Notes: generated from the sequence alone by a model not told the origin. Counted from the first letter of the stretch, positions 18,568 through 25,885 are shown. The stretch is 36,095 nucleotides of DNA from Patescibacteria group bacterium (GCA_018895015.1 JAHIOX010000025.1:1-36095); one strand, 5' to 3'. Numbers and translations: made by a program.

Positions 18568-20934
18568 CTATTTTCTCACTTCCCATTCCGGATTTGATTC
18601 AATGGCTTTAAAAATTTTTCCCATAATCGCGTTTATTTCGCTGTCAGAAAGAGTCTTTTGGTAAGATTGAAATTTTAGATGGAACGCGAAAGATTTTCTG
18701 TTGTCTTTTTCAAAAATATCAAACAAATCAGCGTCTACCAAAAGCTTGCCCGCGATATTTTCTATAGTATCAAGAACTTCAATGACTTTTGTTTTTAACG
18801 AAACAAAAACCGCGATGTCGCGCGACGCGACAGGATACACGGAAATCGGCCTGAATTCCATTTCTTCGCTCGCCAATTTTATAAGCTCCTCAAAATTAAT
18901 CTCCCATCCCCATGATTGCGCGAATTTGTCTATATGCCCCACTGACGCATTCCCTATTCTAATATCCGCTGTTTTATTCGCATGCTCGGCAAAATAAAAA
19001 TCGCTGATACCGATTTTTTGCAAAATTACGCTAACAACGCCTTTTATTTCGTTAAAATCGCTATCCTTGAGCGCGCCTGCGAAAGAAAGAATCTCAAGAC
19101 TGAAAGCGGGAAAAATTTTCCCAATCTCAAAAATTTTAATCTTATCAAAATAACGGCTATTGTCTTTTATGCTAGTGTATAATCCGTCCAGCAAATTAGT
19201 CCGCAAAAACGCCTTGTCTTTCGCGATTGGATTCTGAAGCTCCATTTCGCCTTTATCGGAAAAAGAATAGTTATAAACTTCTGAAAATCCAAGCCCGACT
19301 AAAATATTTCTGGCGGCATCGGTGTAAAAATAATTGTCATTTCGTTTTGCCGGAATCAGCATGCCTTCGGGCATTTTCGGCTTAATATTTTCGTAGCCGA
19401 AAATCCTAGCCACCTCCTCAATCAAATCCTCTTTTATTCTCACGTCCAATCTTTCAAAAGGAACACCGGCAATAAGCAAATCGTCGCCGCTGTTAAACAT
19501 TCTTTTTATTGCTATGATGTTTTTAAACCGTTTTGAAGTTTTCAGATTTTCAATAAGAACGCCTCTGCTGTTATACCTTGATGAGTGAATAACTTTCCCG
19601 TTGCCTAAATATATTCCGCAATGGTCAATTCCCTCTTTTATTTTCATGCCTTTCATAAACTCCAACGATTCATAACGCGCTTTTCCGATTTTTGTATTTG
19701 AAAAAATCATATCTCCTGGCTGTATTTCTTTTTTATCAACAGATTCGCCGAAAAAATACTGGTCAACGGTCATTCTTGGAATTTGAATTCCGGAATGCGC
19801 GAAAACATAAGCCGCAAAAGAGGAGCAATCAAAGGCGTTCGGCGCGTCAAAACTTACGCTTGCCCCGTATTTATACGGCTTTCCTTCCAGACTTTTCGCG
19901 AGAGCCAAAATATTTTTCAGCGGATTTATTTTTTTTATCTCAAAACCCAAAGATTTTAAAATATCAATAATTTCTTTTTCGGGAATTTCAATGCCTAAAT
20001 TTTTTGAAACATCGCGGGGATGAATGCCGATCTTGTACTGATTCGCTTTTTTAGGATATATGTCAATTTTGGCAGCGGCTTTTCCTCCGGCTGTTTCTAA
20101 AATCAAACCGGCCAGCCTTTCAATCGCAGCCAGCGCGGTCTCAGGCGAAAGTTCATTTTCAAACCTTAAAGACGATTCGGTGCGCAGATTCAACCGGCGC
20201 ACGGTTTTTCTTATGTTAATCGGCTCAAAATTCGCCGCCTCCAAAATTATATTTTTTGTTCCGCCGTCAATCTCGGCTTTTTTGCCGCCCTTTACTCCGG
20301 CAATCGCCAAAACTCCTTTGTCATCCGCAATGACAAGCGTATCATCGCTCAACTCAAATTCCTGATTATCCAAGGTAATAATTTTTTCTCCTTTTTTCGC
20401 TTTTCTAACAATAATCGCTCCATCAACTTTATCCGCGTCAAATGCGTGCAATGGCTGACCCATTTCAAACATCACATAATTGGTTGCGTCCACAATATTA
20501 TTAATTGATTTTTGGCCAATGGCTTCCAATCTCTCCTTCATCCATTTAGGCGACGGCCCGACTTTCACGCCCTCAATCGCTATGCCAATATACCGTCTGC
20601 ATAACATCGGCTCTTCAACTTTTATTTCTAATTTTTTTGAAGTCTTGGAAATTGGAAATTTTTTGGAAATTGTCCACCAGCTGGCGGATTTGAAATTAGA
20701 AATTCTCATTATGGCTGCAAGCTCGCGAGCAACGCCAAAATGGCACAAACAGTCGTGCGCCCGATTCGGCAAAATATCAATATTCAACAGAAAGTCCGAC
20801 TTCCCGCTTGGAAGTCGGACTTTCAAGACGCTCTCAACTTCAAAACTATGCATAGTCAAAATCTCCGCCACTTTTTCCGGCTTCGGCAATTTTTTATCAA
20901 AATATGATTGCAACCAGTTATAAGATATTTTCAT
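18568..20934 (-). CDS. pheT: Phenylalanine--tRNA ligase subunit beta with an inserted NlpC/P60-like domain
   Basis: LDIDILPNRAHDC-type core (NIDILPNRAHDCLCHFGVARELAAIMR), SINNIVDATNYVMFEMGQPLHAFDADKV, RLNLRTESSLRFENEL, B5 split by NlpC/P60-like segment, KEDLIEEVARIFGYENIKP, C-terminal ferredoxin-fold domain. Confidence 0.96.
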   Translation of the reverse strand: MKISYNWLQSYFDKKLPKPEKVAEILTMHSFEVESVLKVRLPSGKSDFLLNIDILPNRAHDCLCHFGVARELAAIMRISNFKSASWWTISKKFPISKTSKKLEIKVEEPMLCRRYIGIAIEGVKVGPSPKWMKERLEAIGQKSINNIVDATNYVMFEMGQPLHAFDADKVDGAIIVRKAKKGEKIITLDNQEFELSDDTLVIADDKGVLAIAGVKGGKKAEIDGGTKNIILEAANFEPINIRKTVRRLNLRTESSLRFENELSPETALAAIERLAGLILETAGGKAAAKIDIYPKKANQYKIGIHPRDVSKNLGIEIPEKEIIDILKSLGFEIKKINPLKNILALAKSLEGKPYKYGASVSFDAPNAFDCSSFAAYVFAHSGIQIPRMTVDQYFFGESVDKKEIQPGDMIFSNTKIGKARYESLEFMKGMKIKEGIDHCGIYLGNGKVIHSSRYNSRGVLIENLKTSKRFKNIIAIKRMFNSGDDLLIAGVPFERLDVRIKEDLIEEVARIFGYENIKPKMPEGMLIPAKRNDNYFYTDAARNILVGLGFSEVYNYSFSDKGEMELQNPIAKDKAFLRTNLLDGLYTSIKDNSRYFDKIKIFEIGKIFPAFSLEILSFAGALKDSDFNEIKGVVSVILQKIGISDFYFAEHANKTADIRIGNASVGHIDKFAQSWGWEINFEELIKLASEEMEFRPISVYPVASRDIAVFVSLKTKVIEVLDTIENIAGKLLVDADLFDIFEKDNRKSFAFHLKFQSYQKTLSDSEINAIMGKIFKAIESNPEWEVRK
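19483..19929 (-). other. NlpC/P60-like peptidase domain embedded in PheT (about aa 336-484)
   Basis: YKYGASVSFDAPNAFDCSSFAAYVFAHSGIQIPRMTVDQYFFG...EIQPGDMIFSNT...GIDHCGIYLGNGKVIHSSR: Cys, His and GD motifs of the family. Confidence 0.88.
20790..20824. repeat. Perfect 15-bp inverted repeat inside the pheT coding sequence
   Basis: GAAAGTCCGACTTCC-cgctt-GGAAGTCGGACTTTC; encodes KVRLPSGKSDF. Confidence 0.92.
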
Positions 20935-20948
20935 AGCTATGCTATTCA

Positions 20949-20982
20949 GGAAACTGGATTTCCACTTGGAAATCCAGTTTCC
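20949..20982. repeat. Perfect 15-bp inverted repeat in the pheS-pheT intergenic gap
   Basis: GGAAACTGGATTTCC-actt-GGAAATCCAGTTTCC; same TTCC-loop-GGAA layout as the pheT internal repeat. Confidence 0.92.
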
Positions 20983-20993
20983 AAGTACAAGTA

Positions 20994-21767
20994 TTAAAAT
21001 TGCTTGATAAATCTTAAGTCGCTGGAATAAAATAATCTGACATCATTTATTTTGTATTTAATCATCGCCAATCGATCCATTCCCATTCCAAAAGCAAAAC
21101 CTTGCCAGTCATTAAAATTTAATCCGGCATTCTCCAAAACTCTTGGATGAACCATTCCGGCGCCGGCGACCTCCATCCACTTTCCATTGTATTTCATGTC
21201 AATTTCCACTCCGGGCTCCACAAAGGGAAAATAACTCGGCCGCAGGCGCACCTCAATATTTTTCTCAAAAAATATTTGAAAAAATATTTCCATTACGGCC
21301 TTAAGATTCGCGAGAGTGATATTTTTATCTACCATCAATCCCTCAAGCTGATAAAATTGAATTTCATGCGAAGCGTCAGTCGCCTCATACCTAAAAACCT
21401 TGCCTGGCGCGATAATTCTGATCGGCGGCTGATGTGTTTCTATATAACGAACTTGCACCGGACTCGTATGCGTCCTTAACAATAAATTTTGAGATTTGAG
21501 ATTCTTGCCCCGCTTGGCGGGATGAAAGATTTGAGATTTCTGGCGGAGCCAGAACGTGTCCCACAAATCCCTTGCCGGATGTTCCGCCGGAATATTCAAA
21601 GCGTCAAAATTATAATATTCTGTTTCAACCTCAGGGCCTTCCGCGATTTCAAAACCCATTGAAGAAAAAATCTCAATTGCCTTGTTCTGAACCTGCGTAA
21701 GCGGATGCAAATGCCCATGCTCAACCTTTTTCCCCGGCGCCGTAACGTCAATCCATTGTTTATTCAT
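20994..21767 (-). CDS. pheS: Phenylalanine--tRNA ligase subunit alpha (short, lacks N-terminal coiled coil)
   Basis: HPLTQVQNKAIEIFSSMGFEIAEGPEVETEYYNFDALNIPAEHPARDLWDTFW, LLLRTHTSPVQVRYI, GLNFNDWQGFAFGMGMDRLAMIKY; in-frame stop just upstream of the ATG. Confidence 0.96.
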   Translation of the reverse strand: MNKQWIDVTAPGKKVEHGHLHPLTQVQNKAIEIFSSMGFEIAEGPEVETEYYNFDALNIPAEHPARDLWDTFWLRQKSQIFHPAKRGKNLKSQNLLLRTHTSPVQVRYIETHQPPIRIIAPGKVFRYEATDASHEIQFYQLEGLMVDKNITLANLKAVMEIFFQIFFEKNIEVRLRPSYFPFVEPGVEIDMKYNGKWMEVAGAGMVHPRVLENAGLNFNDWQGFAFGMGMDRLAMIKYKINDVRLFYSSDLRFIKQF

Positions 21768-21774
21768 ATTCTAA

Positions 21775-21803
21775 ATTATAACTCTTTTATTTTTAATTAC
21801 CAA
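21775..21803 (-). promoter_or_regulatory. pheST promoter: TTGGTA (21798-21803), 17-nt spacer, TATAAT (21775-21780), ATG 7 nt later
   Basis: Read on the minus strand; predicted start of transcription falls at the pheS ATG. Confidence 0.6.
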
Positions 21804-23342
21804 TTACTCGTTACTCGTTACTTTTTTATGTTTTGGTGTAGCCCAAAAGCCCATATACTTGCCAAGCAAAAGGCGAGTTTGAGAATCCACTCCGGGAATC
21901 GCTCCAAAAATTGGAATCGTTAATGGAATCAGAATCCATTGCAAAACCATAAATAAATATTTGTATTTCTTTTTCCGCGCCGGCATAGGCGGCAAAAGGC
22001 TCATTGAAATTATTGCCGACATAATCAAGCCAAGCATTGCCAAAGTCATCAAATTTCTTGTAACCCGCGGCAAATTATAAGAAAGCAAAGTTTTATTAAA
22101 ATTCTGGCCACCCAAGAAAAGAGGAAGCCACCCAAGAAAAAAAATTATCAGCGGGTTTGTCGCCAAGGACCAAAAACCCTCAATTTGCACGAACGCGAAT
22201 CTTAATTTTTTGCTTAATGAAATTTTTTTGTTTCTTAAAAAACCAAAAAGTATGTATGGCACATTTTCAACGCCCCAACTCCACCTCCTCTGCTGTTTGT
22301 ACACATTTTTTATCGTTCCTAAAAAAGTCGGCGCGAGATTGGCATCCAAAGACACGGGATAAGAAAGAGGCACCACTTGGTAATCTCCGTTAAAATGCAG
22401 CAACGAATTCCAAAAAATGCGCGAATCCTCGGAAACCATATTCTTCTGCCAATATCCAACTTCGTAAAGCGTCTTAAAACTCATTGAATGAGAGGAAAAT
22501 GTTGATAGCCTTTCAGGCCTTTCCTGCTGAATCATTTGCCAAAAAGTGCCTGATACTGCCACGACGCGCGAAAACGCGGGGGCGTCCCAAATATTATTGT
22601 TGTAAACCGGCACAGGCTGGAAAGAAGACCGGTACGGCTTTTCACAAGTCAAAAAATGCCAAGTGAGGCATAAAAAATACTGCGGATAGACGCGCGTGTC
22701 TATGTCAAAGGCAGAAACTAAAACATTTTCGTATTTAATATTATTTTTATCCAAAATTTTTTTTCTTGCCTCTTCGGCGGCATAAGCGATATTTGAACCT
22801 TTGCCCGGCATTTCCCCCTCAAGCCCGTCCGGATGTTTTACGGCTAAAAAATGCATAAATTTATTTCCGTATTTTTCATAAACACTCTTCACGACTTTTT
22901 CCGCTTCTTCCCCGGCCCTTTGCTCATAAGCAAGGATTATTATCATTTTGCCTTGCGGCCACTGAGACTCAACCAATTTTTCCATTGTGGCTAAAACCAC
23001 GTCCAAACCCTCTTTATAAAAAGGCAGTATTACCATTTGCAAAACATGGTCATATTTGATATTTTGAAGCCTTTTCTCCCAATCCATCTTTAAATAACCG
23101 CGCATTCTTTTCCAATTGACACGCAGATGCGCTGACAAATACACCGTTTTGACAAGCCAATATATGTCAAAAACAATTATAAAAAAGGCTGCCCACAAAG
23201 GAACAACCCATGCCATTAAAACAACTCCGAGCAAAGTTAGCCAGGTAAAAAAACCAGGCATGATTTCCAGCGCTCTGTAAATTTTTCTGTCTTTTCCTTT
23301 AAGCTCGCTAGCTCTTCCAACGCGCGAATATTCATAAAGCAT
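21804..23342 (-). CDS. Membrane glycosyltransferase, family 2-like
   Basis: DxD-like FDIDTRVYPQYF, VSEDSRIFW, QQRRWSWGVENVPY and C-terminal TM helices. ORF track starts at a TTG (23378); ATG 23342 fits the -10 box better. Confidence 0.82.
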   Translation of the reverse strand: MLYEYSRVGRASELKGKDRKIYRALEIMPGFFTWLTLLGVVLMAWVVPLWAAFFIIVFDIYWLVKTVYLSAHLRVNWKRMRGYLKMDWEKRLQNIKYDHVLQMVILPFYKEGLDVVLATMEKLVESQWPQGKMIIILAYEQRAGEEAEKVVKSVYEKYGNKFMHFLAVKHPDGLEGEMPGKGSNIAYAAEEARKKILDKNNIKYENVLVSAFDIDTRVYPQYFLCLTWHFLTCEKPYRSSFQPVPVYNNNIWDAPAFSRVVAVSGTFWQMIQQERPERLSTFSSHSMSFKTLYEVGYWQKNMVSEDSRIFWNSLLHFNGDYQVVPLSYPVSLDANLAPTFLGTIKNVYKQQRRWSWGVENVPYILFGFLRNKKISLSKKLRFAFVQIEGFWSLATNPLIIFFLGWLPLFLGGQNFNKTLLSYNLPRVTRNLMTLAMLGLIMSAIISMSLLPPMPARKKKYKYLFMVLQWILIPLTIPIFGAIPGVDSQTRLLLGKYMGFWATPKHKKVTSNE

Positions 23343-23381
23343 AATTGCATTATATGCACAACGGGGGTATAATTTCAACGA
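23342..23381. promoter_or_regulatory. Interlocked divergent promoters (GT2 on minus, DUF4446 on plus)
   Basis: Plus: TTGCAT 23345-23350, 17 nt, TATAAT 23368-23373, ATG 23381. Minus: TTGAAA 23373-23378, 18 nt, TATAAT 23349-23354, ATG 23342. Confidence 0.6.
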
Positions 23382-23827
23382 TGAGCTTTGTTAATTATAT
23401 CTACATTATAAATATCGGCGTTGTTGCGCTTCTCGCACTCTGGATTTTAGCGATTGAATTGCGGCTGAAAAAAATTTTCAGGGGCGGCGGCTCTAAAAAT
23501 CTTGAGCAAACATTGTCTTCCTTTGGCGGCGAATTGAAAAAATTGGACATTTCCAGAGAAGAAACGGAAAAATATCTTATAACAGTGGAAAAGCGGCTTA
23601 GGCAAAGCGTCCAAAATGTCAACACAATTCGCTTTAATCCTTTTCAGGATTCAGGCTCAAACCAAAGCTTTGCCGTTGCTTTCCTGAATGAAAAAGGTGA
23701 CGGTGTTGTAATTTCAAGCCTGTATTCAAGAGAAAAGGTCAGCGTTTACGCCAAGCCGATTAAAAATTACGCTTCAGAATACACGCTTTCAGAAGAAGAA
23801 AAACAAGCAATAAATGAAATTAAATAA
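23381..23827 (+). CDS. DUF4446 family protein
   Basis: N-terminal TM then IRFNPFQDSGSNQSFAVAFLNEKGDGVVISSLYSREKVSVYAKPIKNYASEYTLSEEEKQAI. Confidence 0.85.
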   Translation: MSFVNYIYIINIGVVALLALWILAIELRLKKIFRGGGSKNLEQTLSSFGGELKKLDISREETEKYLITVEKRLRQSVQNVNTIRFNPFQDSGSNQSFAVAFLNEKGDGVVISSLYSREKVSVYAKPIKNYASEYTLSEEEKQAINEIK

Positions 23828-25355
23828 AAACAACGATCTTATTCCAAGGTCCCCTGTTGTGGCAGTAATGGGCCATATTGACCACGGCAAATCAAAACTG
23901 CTTGACTTCATAAGGCAAACAAATATTGTTGAGAAGGAAGCGGGCGGAATCACGCAGCACATTGGCGCTTACGAAGCGGAAGTTAAATGCGAAGATGCCG
24001 CGCACGCGCCTGCCTGCGCAGGCAGGCATAAAACCAGAAAAATAACTTTCCTTGACACTCCGGGCCATGAAGCATTCTCTCAAATGCGCGTCAGAGGCGC
24101 CAAGGCGGCTGATGTGGCCATACTGGTTGTCGCAGCAGACGAAGGCCCAAAACCGCAAACCATTGAAGCGCACGAGGCAATAAAAAATATCGGCATTCCG
24201 TTTGTAATTGCCTTAAACAAAATTGACAAACCCAATGCAGAGCCGGAAAAAGTCAAAAGCCAGCTTGCTGAACACCAAATTTTCGTTGAAGGATACGGCG
24301 GGAATATTCCAACCGTAAATATTTCCGCTAAAACCGGGGAAGGCATTGATGATTTGCTGGATGTCGTTCTGCTTTTGGCGGAAATGGAAAATTTGCAAGC
24401 CAACCCAACGGAAAACGCTTCCGGCTTTGTAATTGAATCCAAGCTTGGGACAAAACGCGGCGTCTCTGCCACGCTTTTAATACAAAACGGAACAATGAAA
24501 AAAGGCATGCTTGTTGTTGCTGGAGAAGCCGTGGCGCCGGTAAAAATATTTGAAAACTTCCAGGGCCTGGCGGTTGAAAAAGCGACTTTCTCCTCTCCTA
24601 TAAGAATTTTCGGCTTTGACAAAATGCCGGAGGCGGGCGCCGAATTTAAAACTTTTAATTCCAAAAGGGAAGCGGAGGCGGCTATTGGCGCCTTCAAAGA
24701 AAAAAATCTTCCGGAAAAATCAAAATTTAAAAAAACGGAAATCGTTGAAGGCAAAATCGCCCTGCCAATCATTATAAAAGCTGATTTTTCTGGCTCATTG
24801 GAGGCGCTTGAAAAAGAAATTCTAAAACTGGAAAAAGAAGAAACCACGCTCGATATTTTACGAAAAGGAGTCGGCAATATCAATGAAAATGACGCGAGAC
24901 TTGCTTCCAGCGCGGAAAACGCGATTATAATCGGCTTTAATGTAAAAACTAACCCTGCCGCCAAAGAAATCGCGGAAAAATTCCGTGCGGACATTTTTAC
25001 CTCGGATATTATTTACAAAATAAGCGAATGGCTTGAAGAACAAATCAGCAAAAGAAAAAAACGCGAGACAGAAGAAAAAATAATCGGGACAGCGAAAATT
25101 TTAAAACTCTTCAGTAAAATAAAAAATAAGCAGCTTGTCGGAGGAATGGTAATTTCGGGGAAAATAGAGGCGGGCAAAACCATAAAAATAAAAAGGGGCG
25201 ATCTCGCGGCTGGCGAAGGGAAAATATTAGAGCTTCGGCGCAATAAAATCAAAGTAAAAGAGGTTGGCGAAGAAAATGAATTTGGCGCTATGATTGAAAG
25301 CAAAATTGAATTAGACAAAAACTGCGCCATTGAAATTATAGAAAAAATAAGTTAA
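23814..25355 (+). CDS. infB: Translation initiation factor IF-2 (short N-terminus)
   Basis: VVAVMGHIDHGKSKLLDFIRQTNIVEKEAGGITQHIGAYE, FLDTPGHEAFSQMRVRGAKAADVAILVVAADEGPKPQTIEAHEAI, LNKIDKPNAEPEKVKSQLAEH. Confidence 0.97.
   Translation: MKLNKNNDLIPRSPVVAVMGHIDHGKSKLLDFIRQTNIVEKEAGGITQHIGAYEAEVKCEDAAHAPACAGRHKTRKITFLDTPGHEAFSQMRVRGAKAADVAILVVAADEGPKPQTIEAHEAIKNIGIPFVIALNKIDKPNAEPEKVKSQLAEHQIFVEGYGGNIPTVNISAKTGEGIDDLLDVVLLLAEMENLQANPTENASGFVIESKLGTKRGVSATLLIQNGTMKKGMLVVAGEAVAPVKIFENFQGLAVEKATFSSPIRIFGFDKMPEAGAEFKTFNSKREAEAAIGAFKEKNLPEKSKFKKTEIVEGKIALPIIIKADFSGSLEALEKEILKLEKEETTLDILRKGVGNINENDARLASSAENAIIIGFNVKTNPAAKEIAEKFRADIFTSDIIYKISEWLEEQISKRKKRETEEKIIGTAKILKLFSKIKNKQLVGGMVISGKIEAGKTIKIKRGDLAAGEGKILELRRNKIKVKEVGEENEFGAMIESKIELDKNCAIEIIEKIS
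24008..24027. repeat. Perfect 20-bp palindrome inside the infB coding sequence
   Basis: GCCTGCCTGCGCAGGCAGGC; lies in the inserted peptide CEDAAHAPACAGRHKT. Confidence 0.92.
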
Positions 25356-25365
25356 ATTAAATTTA

Positions 25366-25686
25366 ATGAAGACGCGGCAAGAGAAAGCCGGTTCCCTGCT
25401 AAGAAATCTCGCCGGCTCTTTTATAAAATTAGAAATAAGGTCAAGCGCGCTGCTTACTGCCGCGCGAGCGGAAATTTCGCCCGACCTTCGTCGCGCCAAA
25501 ATATTTGTCAGCGTTTTTCCCGAAGAAAATGAAAATGAAATTATCGGGCTTTTAAAAAAGAAAGAAAGAAAATTCCGCGATTTCATTAAACCGAAACTCA
25601 AATGGAAATTTCTGCCAACGGTTTCATTTGAAATAGACACTGGAGCAAAAATGGAAAGGCGCATAGACGAACTTTTAAAATTATGA
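25366..25686 (+). CDS. rbfA: Ribosome-binding factor A
   Basis: Directly after infB; ARAEISPDLRRAKIFVSVFPEENENEIIGLLKKKERKFRDFIKPKLKWKFLPTVSFEIDTGAKMERRIDELL. Confidence 0.93.
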   Translation: MKTRQEKAGSLLRNLAGSFIKLEIRSSALLTAARAEISPDLRRAKIFVSVFPEENENEIIGLLKKKERKFRDFIKPKLKWKFLPTVSFEIDTGAKMERRIDELLKL

Positions 25687-25719
25687 TGGCGCGGTGGCGA
25701 AGTGGTAACGCAACGGTCT

Positions 25720-25841
25720 GCCTGCCCGCCAATCGGCCTGAGCCGTTATGGTCTGGTAGCCAAGTGGTAAGGCAAGAGTCTGCAAAACTCTTACACGGGA
25801 GTTCGATTCTCCCCCAGACCTCAAGGCGATGGCAGGCGGGC
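25720..25841 (+). other. 120-bp insertion in the tRNA-Cys anticodon loop with complementary ends
   Basis: GCCTGCCCGCCAATCGGCCTGA (25720-25741) pairs with TCAAGGCGATGGCAGGCGGGC (25821-25841): about 20 pairs incl. one G-U, one mismatch and three 1-nt bulges; encloses the inner tRNA. Confidence 0.85.
25750..25821 (+). tRNA. tRNA-Cys(GCA), complete, nested inside the interrupted tRNA-Cys
   Basis: GGTCTGG/CCAGACC, GCCaagtggtaaGGC, AGAGT-ctGCAaa-ACTCT, TACAC, GGGAGttcgattCTCCC, discriminator T; CCA not encoded. Confidence 0.95.
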
Positions 25842-25885
25842 AAAACCGTTATACGCGGGTTCAATTCCCGCCCGCGCCTCCAAAA

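Larger units (their letters stand above)
25688..25882 (+). tRNA. Interrupted tRNA-Cys(GCA): 5' half 25688-25721, 3' half 25842-25879 plus encoded CCA (25880-25882)
   Basis: Acceptor GGCGCGG/CCGCGCC, D-arm GCGaagtggtaaCGC, anticodon stem ACGGT/ACCGT, loop CTGC|AAA after removing 25722-25841, T-arm GCGGGttcaattCCCGC, discriminator T, CCA. Confidence 0.85.

Noticed and set aside
24080-24994. 304-aa minus-strand ORF antisense to infB
   Set aside because: Ser/Ala-rich shadow ORF of a clear IF-2 gene.
25722-25841. Group I intron as the explanation for the tRNA-Cys interruption
   Set aside because: Only 120 bp, 72 of which are a complete tRNA; no room for a group I catalytic core and no recognised P7/P3-like elements.
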